Shown here: positions 15,943 through 24,238 of the stretch, one piece after another
How positions within the stretch are numbered: the stretch's first letter is position 1
Layout of the letters: each line of letters opens with the position of its first letter
DNA from: JACJXF01 sp964349045
GTDB lineage: Bacteria; Bacteroidota; Bacteroidia; Bacteroidales; GCA-2748055
Assembly (NCBI GenBank): GCA_964349045.1
Contig: CAYGFI010000036.1
Span: 1 to 33,171, forward strand
DNA: 33,171 nucleotides
Reading direction: 5' to 3'
The notes under the pieces: generated by a model
What the model saw: the letters and a program-made list of their open reading frames with translations, nothing else
Databases searched by the model: none
Told to the model about the DNA's origin: nothing
Made by a program: the position numbers and the translations under genes

Positions 15943-18165
15943 ATGAGAAATCTACTTTTCTTCCTTTTTTTGTGTTTATCGTTTCCGGTAAATGCTGCCA
16001 TTGAAGGAGAACGGACTGTGATCAACCTTAACGGAACCTGGCAATTTGATCAGACGGTGAATGCATTTCCACCGGCGAAATTTACGCGTACCATTCCTGT
16101 ACCCGGGCTGATTCATCTTGCAATTCCCGGGATTGAGGATTACGACAAATTTTTCAAGCGTGCAGATCAGGTTGTGGCCAAAGAACAGCATAACCTTTAC
16201 AACATTGACTACACACCGCGTTACAGTTGGTACCGGAAGTCAGTTTTTGTTGCCGGAGAACTGGAAGGTAAAGAAGCCATAATTACGATTAAAAAAAGCC
16301 AGTATGTTACTACGGTTTATTTAAATGGTATGGATATGGGAACATCAATGGCCTGTTATACACCGGTCGAATTTCCCATTACCAATGCCCTGAAATTTGG
16401 TGCCGAAAATGAAATCCTGGTCAGGGTGGGCGACCGCGTCTGGCTTCCGTCTGAAGCTGCAGGCGGTACCGACAAAGAGAAAGAACATTATCTGCCCGGC
16501 ATCTGGGACGATGTGGAAGTTTCATTTACCGGTAAAGTCCGTGTAAACAGGCTGTTGGTTTTACCGACAGTGGCAGGTAAAAAAGTGACGATTAAAGCAC
16601 AGTTACGGAATTTTAATCCGGCGCAGATTTTCTACGGCGAAGAAATGTCTGATTCAGTTACCCTCGATATTGCAATTACTGAAAAAATATCCGGTAAAAT
16701 GGTCGCGTTTAAAAGTGGCCGGTTTGCCACCAAACGCGATAATATTTCGATAGCTGAACTGGATATTCCAATTACGGTTTTTACCAACTGGACTCCCGAT
16801 GAACCTTTTCTTTATGAGGCAAATGCAACCCTGAGAAATGATAATGGCATTTCCGACAATATCGGCAAACAATTCGGGATGCGCGACTTTGCCCGTAAAG
16901 GCAAATTCTTTTACCTGAACGGGGAGAAAATAATTCTTCGCGGAACCAATGTTACCCTTCAGCGGTTCTTCGAAGATCCCGAATGCAGTAACCTGGTATG
17001 GGACAAAGAATGGGTTAAAAAATTGCTGGTCACTTATCCTAAACAGCTCAACTGGAACATGATGCGGATTTGCGTAGGAATTGCCCCGGATTTCTGGTAT
17101 GACCTTGCCGATGAATATGGGCTGTTGTTTCAGAACGAATGGTTATACTGGCAGAATCACGGCTGGGACGATCAGATACAGAAAGAATATACTGATTGGG
17201 TCTGGAGTGACGGCAGCCATCCGAGCATAGCCATCTGGGATGCCATTAACGAAAACTGGGACGATTATATTGGCAATATACTGATTCCGGAGTTGAAAAA
17301 ACTTGATCCAACGCGGATTTGGGATGCAGGCTACATGACCGGCGAACAAATGGCTCTGGATGAAATGGATGAACCCCATCCGTACCAGGGTCGCATCAAT
17401 GCAAATGACCCTGTTTCTGAAAAGAACTTTTATCCCCTGGGAAACCTCGATTATAAGCCCGGAATTCTTCGGGATATCCGGGAATCAGGTTCCGCGCAAC
17501 TGGTTAACGAATATGGCTGGATCTGGTTGTGGCGGAACGGAATGCCAAGCAAATTAACTGTTGATGTGTACGATTATTACCTGGGGAAGAATTCTACCCC
17601 CGACCAGAATTGGGAATTGCAGGCCTACTGGTTACAGTTGGAAACTGAATGGCTTCGGAGCGAGCCCTCCATTGCCGGTGTTCTTGCGTTTTGTTACCTG
17701 GCAAATAATTACGGTTATACAGGCGACTGGTTTGCAGGAAATATTAAAGACCTGGAACCCACGCCGGTGCTTGAATGGTTCCGGCATGCATTTGCACCTG
17801 CAGCTACTTTTATCAATCTGACCGATGAACGCTACACCAAATTTATTGAACCACACCTTCCGGGATCAACCCTGCTGTTTAATCTGTCAGGAATCAATAA
17901 CCTGAATAAAATGGCAAACGGAACAGTAAAGGTAAAACTGATTAACGCTAAGGGCCAAACTTTTGCAGAACAAAGTTTTCTGGTGAAACTGGAATCATTC
18001 CAGCGGACTGATATCCCTGTTTCGCTGGTTTTGCCTGCCGATGCCGGTGGTTATGTATTGGTTGCCGAATTTACTCCCGGTAACGGGCAAACGGTTATCA
18101 GTCGCAGGTTTCTGAAAATTGGTAAAACCGGGAATTACATATATTATAAATTAAGTCCGGCATAA
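15943..18165 (+). CDS. glycoside hydrolase family 2 protein, secreted
   Basis: A GH2 enzyme hydrolyses terminal beta-linked sugars (beta-galactosidase, beta-mannosidase or beta-glucuronidase activities). The 740-residue precursor has a signal peptide (residues 1-18, cleaved near NAA-IEG), a jelly-roll sugar-binding domain starting LNGTWQFD, an Ig-like domain (about 200-300) and the catalytic barrel. The acid/base is Glu437 (WDAINENWDD) and the nucleophile Glu523 (LVNEYGW), both in the usual family contexts, though NEN replaces the commoner NE[WP]. Substrate cannot be decided. No SusC/SusD pair is adjacent, so it is not in an obvious polysaccharide utilisation locus; a decayed GH5 gene lies about 540 bases downstream. 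Confidence 0.9.
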   Translation: MRNLLFFLFLCLSFPVNAAIEGERTVINLNGTWQFDQTVNAFPPAKFTRTIPVPGLIHLAIPGIEDYDKFFKRADQVVAKEQHNLYNIDYTPRYSWYRKSVFVAGELEGKEAIITIKKSQYVTTVYLNGMDMGTSMACYTPVEFPITNALKFGAENEILVRVGDRVWLPSEAAGGTDKEKEHYLPGIWDDVEVSFTGKVRVNRLLVLPTVAGKKVTIKAQLRNFNPAQIFYGEEMSDSVTLDIAITEKISGKMVAFKSGRFATKRDNISIAELDIPITVFTNWTPDEPFLYEANATLRNDNGISDNIGKQFGMRDFARKGKFFYLNGEKIILRGTNVTLQRFFEDPECSNLVWDKEWVKKLLVTYPKQLNWNMMRICVGIAPDFWYDLADEYGLLFQNEWLYWQNHGWDDQIQKEYTDWVWSDGSHPSIAIWDAINENWDDYIGNILIPELKKLDPTRIWDAGYMTGEQMALDEMDEPHPYQGRINANDPVSEKNFYPLGNLDYKPGILRDIRESGSAQLVNEYGWIWLWRNGMPSKLTVDVYDYYLGKNSTPDQNWELQAYWLQLETEWLRSEPSIAGVLAFCYLANNYGYTGDWFAGNIKDLEPTPVLEWFRHAFAPAATFINLTDERYTKFIEPHLPGSTLLFNLSGINNLNKMANGTVKVKLINAKGQTFAEQSFLVKLESFQRTDIPVSLVLPADAGGYVLVAEFTPGNGQTVISRRFLKIGKTGNYIYYKLSPA

Positions 18166-18233
18166 AATGGAAACATCTGGAAATTGAAAAATCACCTGTT
18201 GAATTTATCCTGAAAGAATTTAAACCTTAATTG

Positions 18234-18241
18234 TATATTTG
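18234..18241 (+). promoter_or_regulatory. -7 element that decides the start of the GlcG-like gene
   Basis: TATATTTG is an exact TAnnTTTG match. It overlaps the TTG at 18239, which therefore cannot be the start codon if this promoter is used; the ATG at 18254 (or 18260) is preferred. Confidence 0.5.
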
Positions 18242-18253
18242 AATCTAAATAAA

Positions 18254-18688
18254 ATGCAAATGGAAAATATCCAAAAGCTTTTAAAAGCAATCGATAAACT
18301 TGTACCTGAATACCTTGCTGATCCGGTTGATATGAATATAACTGGCGGTAGCTGGGCAATCTGCATAATCGACGAAGAAAACAATGTTGTGGGAAAGTTG
18401 GGTGGAAATGACAAAATCCGCGCACGTCAAACCTATAAGATTGCATGGACCAAAGCCAGCCAGGTATGGATAACAGGGTATAAAACCCGTGAATTCGAGC
18501 GTTTGGTTTTTTCCGGGCAGATCGATTCGCATTCATATGGAATCAGCGATCCGGATTTTATTGGATGGGAGGGAGGACAGCCCCTCGGTTTAAAGGATGG
18601 TTCAAAATTAAGCGTTGGCTTTAGTGGTTTCAGAGGCATAAGTGATTTGGAAATTGTAGTAAGGGCTGTTAAAATGGCAGGTATTTAA
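18254..18688 (+). CDS. GlcG/HbpS family protein (DUF336-like fold), about 144 aa
   Basis: Members of this small-protein family include haem-binding HbpS and GlcG of glycolate operons, and many have no known function. The visible sequence has an N-terminal helix followed by an alternating strand pattern (GSWAICIIDEENNVVGK, then ARQTYKIAWTKASQVWITG) and a glycine-rich C-terminus (LSVGFSGFRGISDLEIVV), as in the family. The family call is from memory of these patterns and is moderate. There is no signal peptide, so it is probably cytoplasmic. It lies between a GH2 gene and a GH5 pseudogene with no clear functional link, and it has its own -7 element. Confidence 0.6.
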   Translation: MQMENIQKLLKAIDKLVPEYLADPVDMNITGGSWAICIIDEENNVVGKLGGNDKIRARQTYKIAWTKASQVWITGYKTREFERLVFSGQIDSHSYGISDPDFIGWEGGQPLGLKDGSKLSVGFSGFRGISDLEIVVRAVKMAGI

Positions 18689-18708
18689 TTACAAAATTCT
18701 CAATAACA

Positions 18709-19186
18709 TTGAAGTCAGTTAATTCGTTGCTTTTCGTCTTAGCGATCACCCTCTTTTCGTGCTCGCCCAAAAATGAAGTTAAAACTTCCCTGACGTTTCT
18801 TCGTGCAAGTGGTCATTACATGGTTAATGAGCAAAACGATACCATTCTTCTGCGAGGTGTTGGTATTGGAAACTGGTTGCTTCCTGAAGGCGTGTGGTAA
18901 GCATAATATTTACGTGATACTCGATATGCACGGCGCCCCGGGTGGACAGACGGGACAGAATATTGACGATAGTCCGAACAATGAACCCGAACTGTTTATG
19001 AATCCAATATTTGAACACAGACTGACCCGTTTATGGTTAAAACTAGTGGAACGATATAAAGATAATCCTGTTGTTGCAGGTTATGATTTACTTAATGAAC
19101 CCCTGCCCGAACGAACCGGGGCTGCCGAAAAATACAAACATTTATTGGATTTAATTCAAACTCACAACTGCTGCCTTCCCATTTAA
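18709..19186 (+). pseudogene. decayed GH5-family glycosidase (internal deletion and frameshift)
   Basis: The first piece (18709-18897) encodes a lipoprotein signal (LFSCS lipobox) and the start of a GH5 cellulase-like protein (ILLRGVGIGNWLLPEG), then stops at TAA 18898. The second piece continues from about 18899 in another frame with KHNIYVILDMHGAPGGQTG, typical of GH5, and reaches YDLLNEP, whose Glu is the acid/base, before stopping at 19186. In intact GH5 proteins the two blocks are separated by roughly a hundred residues, so a deletion with frame change joined them, and the C-terminal half with the nucleophile is missing. TTG 18709 is the apparent start. It was probably a surface or periplasmic beta-glucanase. 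Confidence 0.85.
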
Positions 19187-19192
19187 ATTAAT

Positions 19193-19224
19193 AAAATCGC
19201 CCGGAAGTATTTCCGGGCGATTTT
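19193..19224. terminator. strong bidirectional terminator between the GH5 remnant and amtB
   Basis: A perfect 14-bp stem, AAAATCGCCCGGAA (19193-19206) with TTCCGGGCGATTTT (19211-19224), has a 4-base loop and A/T-rich ends on both sides, so it can end transcription from both converging directions. Confidence 0.9.
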
Positions 19225-19253
19225 GATTATTAAAGTTCAAACTGAAGCGGGTA

Positions 19254-20537
19254 TTAAATATTGTATGCACTCTCTCCATGCTCATATACATCCAGCCCTT
19301 CCTCTTCAACTCGTTTTTCAACCCGCAGGCCGTTTAAATACTTAAGACCCACGAAGAGTACAGTAGAAGCAGCAATTGCCCAGGCTGCTATGGAAACTAC
19401 TCCAATAGCCTGTGTTTTGAAAAGAGCAGTGCCATGACCGTAAAAAACACCCTGACTTGTAGAGAAAAATCCAACCATCAGGGTTCCGAAAGCTCCGTTT
19501 ACTCCATGTACTGATATAGCTCCAACAGGATCATCAATTTTCACGATCCTGTCGAAAAATTCTACGGATAAAACAACTAAAAATCCTGCCATAAGGCCAA
19601 TTATCAGGGCTCCTCCGGGAGAAACAGCATCACATCCGGCAGTAATAGCAACCAGGCCGGCCAGGGCGCCGTTCAGGGTCATACTGAGGGTAGGTTTTTT
19701 ATATTTTAGCCAGATATAAATCATTGTAGAAAGAGCGCCACCTGCAGCAGCAATATTCGTGGTAACAAAAATTAATGAAATTGCTTTTGCATTTACTTCA
19801 CCGGCTGCAGCTAACTGGGAACCGGGATTAAACCCAAACCAACCAATCCATAGAACAAATACACCTAAGGTTGCCAGGGTAATACTATGGCCGGGAATGG
19901 CCTTAACTTCGCCGTTTTTACCATATTTCCCGATACGGGGACCCAATACGGTAGCTCCGATAAGCGCAGCGGAACCTCCTACCATATGAACTACCGAAGA
20001 ACCCGCAAAATCGTGAAAAGGTACAGCCAGCTGGCTTAACCAACCCCCTCCCCAGGCCCAGTGTCCTGAAATGGGATAGATTACCAGTGAAATGACCGCA
20101 CTAAAGATAAGGTAGGCGTTAAATTTTGTCCTTTCTGCCATAGCGCCGGAAACAATAGTTGCAGCCGTAGCTGCAAACACAGTCTGGAAAATTAAAAATG
20201 CCATGTCAGGCATATCGGTTCTGTATGAGCCTGTGCTGAAAAGATCAAATGACCCGATGAATCCGTTGTTGGTACCAAACATTATTCCAAAACCCAGGGC
20301 CCAGAAAGTAAGGGTTCCCAGGGTAAAATCCATCAGGTTTTTAAAGAGGATATTTGTTGTGTTTTTTGAACGGGTAAAACCTGCCTCAACCAGTGCAAAC
20401 CCGGCCTGCATAAAAAATACCAGGGCTGCGGCAATAAGCACCCAAACAGTGTTCAGGGAAAAGGCATAATCGGCAAGCGCCGTCTCCATTGTGCCGATTT
20501 TATCAGCTATTAATAAAGTATCTGTCATGATTTCCAT
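19254..20537 (-). CDS. amtB: ammonium transporter (Amt channel)
   Basis: AmtB is a trimeric inner-membrane channel for ammonium uptake, blocked by GlnK when nitrogen is plentiful. The 427-residue protein has about eleven hydrophobic segments. Family marks include FFMQAGFALVEAGFTRSKN near residue 42, the SGHWAWGGGWL loop and DFAGSSVVHMVGGSAALIG with the first pore His, and the second pore-region segment ISVHGVNGAFGTLMVG. There is no long cleaved signal peptide. Met1 or Met4 may be used. It is the last gene of the porin-glnK-amtB set, 13 bases after glnK; a GGAGGAG sequence in the glnK 3' end may help its translation. It ends just before a strong terminator. Confidence 0.97.
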   Translation of the reverse strand: MEIMTDTLLIADKIGTMETALADYAFSLNTVWVLIAAALVFFMQAGFALVEAGFTRSKNTTNILFKNLMDFTLGTLTFWALGFGIMFGTNNGFIGSFDLFSTGSYRTDMPDMAFLIFQTVFAATAATIVSGAMAERTKFNAYLIFSAVISLVIYPISGHWAWGGGWLSQLAVPFHDFAGSSVVHMVGGSAALIGATVLGPRIGKYGKNGEVKAIPGHSITLATLGVFVLWIGWFGFNPGSQLAAAGEVNAKAISLIFVTTNIAAAGGALSTMIYIWLKYKKPTLSMTLNGALAGLVAITAGCDAVSPGGALIIGLMAGFLVVLSVEFFDRIVKIDDPVGAISVHGVNGAFGTLMVGFFSTSQGVFYGHGTALFKTQAIGVVSIAAWAIAASTVLFVGLKYLNGLRVEKRVEEEGLDVYEHGESAYNI

Positions 20538-20550
20538 TTTTTAATAGTTA

Positions 20551-20904
20551 TTATTCTCCTCCTTCTACATACAATGCTTTATCCCCCTCTTCACCGGTTC
20601 GAATTCGATAAGCATCCGCGATATCTGATATAAATATCTTTCCATCACCGATCTCTCCGGTTTTAGCCGCACCCAGGATGGCATCTACGGTTGGTTTGAG
20701 GAATTTTTCGCGACAGTAAATAGAAATCAAAATACGTTCGATCGTACTTGTGTCGTATGCAACCCCTCTATATATCCTTTCTTCATAAGCTTTTCCAATT
20801 CCTCTTACCTCCCAGAAGGTGAAGAATTCAATACCCGCTTTGTTCAAGGCTTCCTTTACCTCGTCGAATTTGGTTTTGCGAATTATTGCTTCAATTTTTT
20901 TCAT
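20551..20904 (-). CDS. glnK: PII-family nitrogen regulatory protein (GlnK)
   Basis: PII proteins sense ATP/ADP and 2-oxoglutarate; the GlnK type plugs AmtB through its T-loop. The 117-residue protein starts KKIEAIIRKTKFDEVKEAL and contains TGEIGDGKIFI, the PII signature, and RIRTGEEGDKAL at the C-terminus. The T-loop (GIGKAYEERIYRGVAY) keeps the Tyr equivalent to the uridylylation site (Tyr50 here) but is one residue shorter than in the enteric proteins, and the stretch after it (DTSTIERILISIY) is of the Bacteroidota kind. It is co-directional with amtB (13-base gap), which fixes its role as the channel regulator. Confidence 0.97.
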   Translation of the reverse strand: MKKIEAIIRKTKFDEVKEALNKAGIEFFTFWEVRGIGKAYEERIYRGVAYDTSTIERILISIYCREKFLKPTVDAILGAAKTGEIGDGKIFISDIADAYRIRTGEEGDKALYVEGGE

Positions 20905-20955
20905 AATTTTTATGTATTAATTATAGTAGTCGTGTAAATCGTTGTTTTCCCATAA

Positions 20956-21678
20956 TTAAAAGCTGAATCCAACAACCAGGTTCAGTTCTTCTTTATCAGG
21001 ATTAACTGAGAGCGCTCCAAATACCGGTAAAGAATAAGTATCTGTAAATTTCAACTCTTTACTGGTCTTGATTCCAATGTGGCATAGCGCGAATACATCC
21101 TCACCGGCATCATTGTCTGCTGTATGCCATCCATTTCCTGCACCTGCAAACACTCCGAAATTTTCAAATGTATAATTCACTTCAAAATATAAATCTCCGC
21201 CACCGGGTTTGTTGGCAGGTCCACCCATTGAAGCATCATTAAGTATATAATTTGCAGAAAGAGATAAACTCTTGATCGTATATCCAATATTTATCTCAAA
21301 GGCATGACTGGCAGTATCACCTGAATAGCTGAAAAAAGGATAACCCTGGTAATAGTAATCGGTAAGACCAAGACTCAGACCGAAATCAAAAGCATATGAG
21401 GCATACAGATCGGTTTCGGCAAGGTCACCGAAATCATGAAAACTGTATGATCCCCATGCCCCAAGAGTAAGGCCACCAGTTGAGAATTTTACAGAAGGTT
21501 GGATATTCGGTCCGGTTCCAATTTTACTTCCACGCCATACATATGAGCTTACAATATCCGCACCCGTGGAAAATGGGGATGTTTCTTCCTCTTCCTGTGC
21601 ATTAAGAGGAACTAAAGGGAAAATAATCATGATGAGCGCTATAAGCGCTCCTGAGAATAGATTTGTTTTCATAATCAT
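20956..21678 (-). CDS. outer-membrane beta-barrel protein (TorF-like putative porin)
   Basis: The 240-residue precursor has a signal peptide (about residues 1-27, ending LNA-QEEE) and then amphipathic beta strands with many aromatic girdle residues, ending in a C-terminal Phe (LVVGFSF), as expected for an outer-membrane barrel. The sequence SSYVWRGSKIGTGPNIQPS resembles the TorF family of putative porins (recalled). It heads a leftward operon with glnK (51-base gap) and amtB, so it probably lets ammonium or other small nitrogen compounds cross the outer membrane or responds to nitrogen limitation. The exact substrate is not visible. A good promoter with phased upstream elements precedes it. 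Confidence 0.85.
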   Translation of the reverse strand: MIMKTNLFSGALIALIMIIFPLVPLNAQEEEETSPFSTGADIVSSYVWRGSKIGTGPNIQPSVKFSTGGLTLGAWGSYSFHDFGDLAETDLYASYAFDFGLSLGLTDYYYQGYPFFSYSGDTASHAFEINIGYTIKSLSLSANYILNDASMGGPANKPGGGDLYFEVNYTFENFGVFAGAGNGWHTADNDAGEDVFALCHIGIKTSKELKFTDTYSLPVFGALSVNPDKEELNLVVGFSF

Positions 21679-21712
21679 AAATTTTTATGGTTTATAACAA
21701 TTTGTTTCGGGA

Positions 21713-21743
21713 CAAAAGTATAAATATATTTTATACCCCCAAA
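21713..21743 (-). promoter_or_regulatory. promoter of the porin-glnK-amtB operon
   Basis: On the minus strand TTTG (21743-21740) is followed by 19 bases and TACTTTTG (21720-21713), a full match to the Bacteroidota promoter. The GGGGGTATA element nearest the gene begins at the -33 box, so a protein bound there would compete with or contact sigma factor. Confidence 0.75.
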
Positions 21744-21847
21744 AAAATAGAGTATAAAATTTAAATAAATGCAAAAATAATTTTATACCCCCCATAAAAA
21801 ATGAAGTATAGATTCAAAATAATGTAATAATACACGACATACCCCCT
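21729..21847. promoter_or_regulatory. three phased ATACCCCC elements upstream of the nitrogen operon
   Basis: TTTTATACCCCC (ends 21740), TTTTATACCCCCC (ends 21793) and CATACCCCC (ends 21846) are spaced about 52 and 54 bases apart, close to five helical turns each. The first two also share a downstream GTATA (near 21752 and 21807), making an ATAC...GTAT inverted repeat about 22-24 bases long. They lie outside any ORF and look like operator sites for the leftward operon. Confidence 0.5.
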
Positions 21848-22075
21848 AAAAAGTTAAAAATTATGTTTTGGCACTGGTAAGTTTCCAGGTAATAAGGCAG
21901 GTTTATCAGATTCTTTTATATGAAAATAGCATTTGAAATATGATGCCTGCCATGTAAAGGTTTACTCAGGTTCATTGTAATATGTAAATTGCCTGTATAA
22001 TTTTATTCGTAAAACCCTGTATATAAATAAAATAAGACCTTTTAATCCGAAAATCATATAAACTATTGGTTGTCA
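21848..22075. other. AT-rich intergenic DNA with short repeats between the nitrogen operon and trhO
   Basis: No ORF or RNA gene is recognised. CCATGTAAA occurs at 21950-21958 and again at 22095-22103, and related CATTGTRATAT(A)TGTAA sequences occur near 21973 and 22074. A GGCAGG/CCTGCC pair (21896, 21946) is too far apart to be a convincing hairpin. Confidence 0.5.
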
Positions 22076-22107
22076 TTGTGATATATGTAATTTTCCATGT
22101 AAATTTG
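22076..22107 (+). promoter_or_regulatory. promoter of trhO
   Basis: TTG at 22076-22078 and TAAATTTG at 22100-22107 are separated by 21 bases. Transcription would start near 22114, ahead of the ATG at 22130, which supports the longer, frame-interrupted gene model. Confidence 0.6.
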
Positions 22108-22129
22108 CAGCCTTGATCAACTTCTATTT

Positions 22130-23181
22130 ATGATTTTACATAACAGGATAAATTCGGAAGAGCTGAAAAAAAACTTTTGAAAGAAACCTTCAGCCGTATT
22201 ACAGTTTCGTTTTATCGCTATATTCGTATTAGCGATCCCCGGGAGTTTCGTGATTTGCTATACTCGGAGTGGTCAGCATTAAATTGCTTTGGGCGAATCT
22301 ATATTGCCCGTGAGGGCATAAATGCCCAAATGAGCATTCCGGCGCATTTTCATGATGAATTTATTTCAAGGCTCAAAAATCATGAGGTTCTCCGCGATAT
22401 CCCGGTTCGATATGCCATTGAAGATGATGGAAAATCATTCTATAAACTTACTGTAAAGCTCCGGCCACAGATAGTTGCTGATGGTCTGTCTGAAGACGAG
22501 TATGATTTCATGAATGTGGGAAGACATCTTTCAGCTCTGGAGTTTCATAATCTTCTGGATCAGCCTGATACTCTTGTTGTGGATATGAGAAATCATTACG
22601 AAAGTGAAGTGGGCCGTTTTAACAACGCGATTTGCCCGGATGCGGATACATTCCGTGAGGAACTTGAAATGACTGAAAATATTCTGAAAGATAAAAAAGA
22701 TAAAAAAATACTTCTGTATTGCACAGGAGGGATACGCTGTGAAAAAGCAAGCGCTTTCCTGAGGCACAAGGGATTCATGGATGTGAACCAATTGTATGGT
22801 GGCATTCTTGAATATGTCCGGCAAATCAGGAAGCTGGGACTCGAGTCAAAGTTTAAGGGCAAGAATTTCGTTTTTGATAACCGCCTGGGTGAAAGAATTA
22901 CAAATGAAATTATTAGTCACTGTCATCAGTGTGGCAGGTTATGCGATACTCATGTAAATTGCACCAACGAAGATTGTCATCTTCTTTTTATTCAGTGTGA
23001 GGAATGCCGTGTTAAATTTAATGCCTGTTGTTCCGAAGAATGCAGCCATATTTTAGGCTTGCTCCCGGAAGACCGAAAGCAATACCGACAGTTATTCAAA
23101 GAAAAATATTTCAATAGTAAGATTTTTAGTAGTCACAGGAAGCGTTCCTCAATCAATAAAAGAATACACCTTTCATTTTAA
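22130..23181 (+). CDS. trhO: tRNA uridine-34 hydroxylase TrhO (rhodanese family), frame broken at an A8 run
   Basis: TrhO makes 5-hydroxyuridine at the wobble base of certain tRNAs. The uninterrupted frame starts only at TTG 22177 (334 codons), but ATG 22130 opens MILHNRINSEELKK, which matches the known N-terminus of Bacteroidota TrhO and ends at TGA 22178-22180. One extra A in the A8 run at 22166-22173 would join the two frames and give about 350 residues, the family's normal length. The rhodanese domain has the active Cys in LYCTGGIRCEKA (near base 22720). A C-terminal Cys-rich part (CHQCGRLCDTHVNC, CEECRVKFNACC) follows. A promoter sits at 22076-22107. The break is an assembly/read error, a true lesion, or a slippage site. 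Confidence 0.9.
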
Positions 23182-23202
23182 TATCTCATCAAAATTTTAA
23201 AT

Positions 23203-24192
23203 TTGGACTTCTGGCAAAACATAGAGACTCCCATCTACGCCCTGGCGCCGATGGAGGACGTTACTGATACTGTTTTCCGTGAGCTTTTATTGTCTGTGTC
23301 TTCAGGAGAGAAGCTTCATCTTCTTTTAACTGAATTTACTTCGGCCGATGGTTTGCTTCATACTAAGGGTAGGGAAGTCGTAAGTCAGAGATTAAAAGTA
23401 TCCCCCGGAGAAAGAAAATTGCTGAATGAAAAGAATGTGAAAATAATTGCCCAACTCTGGGGATCTGACCCGGAAAACTTTTATAAAGCAGCGCAAATTT
23501 TGCACAATAACTATTCTTTTGACGGGATCGATATTAATATGGGATGTCCTGTTAAGAAGATTGTAAACCAGGGTGGATGTTCAGCGCTAATTCTTCAACC
23601 GGATCTGGCAAGGGAAGTAATACAGGCAGCTAAAGAAGGTTCAGGTCTGCCGGTAAGTGTAAAGACCCGTATAGGATATAATACAATTGAAACAGAAAGC
23701 TGGATTGAAAACCTTCTTTCAGAAGAACCATCGGCAATCATTATTCATGGAAGAACCCGGAAAATGCAATCTGAAGGAATTGCTGACTGGAAAGAGATTT
23801 CAAAAGCAGTTGTTCTGCGAAATAAGATGGGGAAAAAGTCTAAGATCCTTGGAAATGGAGATATTATGAGCATTCCGGATGCCCTTGAAAAGACAAAACT
23901 TTACCATGTTGACGGAGTTATGATCGGCAGGGGAATTTTTTCCAATCCATGGTTGTTTTCAGATCAGCCCGGTGAAAAATCCCCTGATGAAAAAATAAGC
24001 ATACTTCTGAAACATACTGAACTTTTCACTCAACAATGGGGTAGCACCAAAAACTTTGCAATTCTTCGGCGATTTTTTAAAATATATCTTTCAGGCTTTC
24101 CCGGGGCAGCCAGTCTTAGGGCGTCTTTGATGGAAACCCGGGATATTAAGGAAGTAATTAATTTGCTGAAGTTCCCAGTTTTTGAATATTAG
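23203..24192 (+). CDS. dus: tRNA-dihydrouridine synthase
   Basis: Dus enzymes reduce uridines in the tRNA D-loop with FMN and NADPH. The 329-residue protein has the usual N-terminus PIYALAPMEDVTDTVFRE, the catalytic Cys115 in NMGCPVKKI, the substrate/phosphate segment VKTRIGY, IIIHGRTRKMQ, and the FMN-phosphate motif NGDI...VMIGRGIFSNPW. The TTG at 23203 is taken as start, as it gives the family's normal first residues (DFWQNIETPIYALAPM) and no ATG is available upstream in frame. It follows trhO by 21 bases, so two tRNA-modifying genes probably share a transcript. The Dus subfamily was not decided. Confidence 0.95.
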   Translation: MDFWQNIETPIYALAPMEDVTDTVFRELLLSVSSGEKLHLLLTEFTSADGLLHTKGREVVSQRLKVSPGERKLLNEKNVKIIAQLWGSDPENFYKAAQILHNNYSFDGIDINMGCPVKKIVNQGGCSALILQPDLAREVIQAAKEGSGLPVSVKTRIGYNTIETESWIENLLSEEPSAIIIHGRTRKMQSEGIADWKEISKAVVLRNKMGKKSKILGNGDIMSIPDALEKTKLYHVDGVMIGRGIFSNPWLFSDQPGEKSPDEKISILLKHTELFTQQWGSTKNFAILRRFFKIYLSGFPGAASLRASLMETRDIKEVINLLKFPVFEY

Positions 24193-24238
24193 TAAATTAT
24201 GATACTTACAGTCGACAATCCTCATTTTTCAGTATTCA

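Noticed and set aside
18239..18253. TTG at 18239 as start of the GlcG-like gene
   Set aside because: It overlaps an exact TAnnTTTG promoter element; ATG 18254 is more likely.
21868..21890. Possible sigma-54 promoter (TTGGCAC...) upstream of trhO
   Set aside because: The required GC at the -12 position is not present at the correct distance.
23198..23205. TAAATTTG as a promoter for dus
   Set aside because: It overlaps the start codon, so it could not drive this gene with a normal leader; dus is more likely read from trhO.
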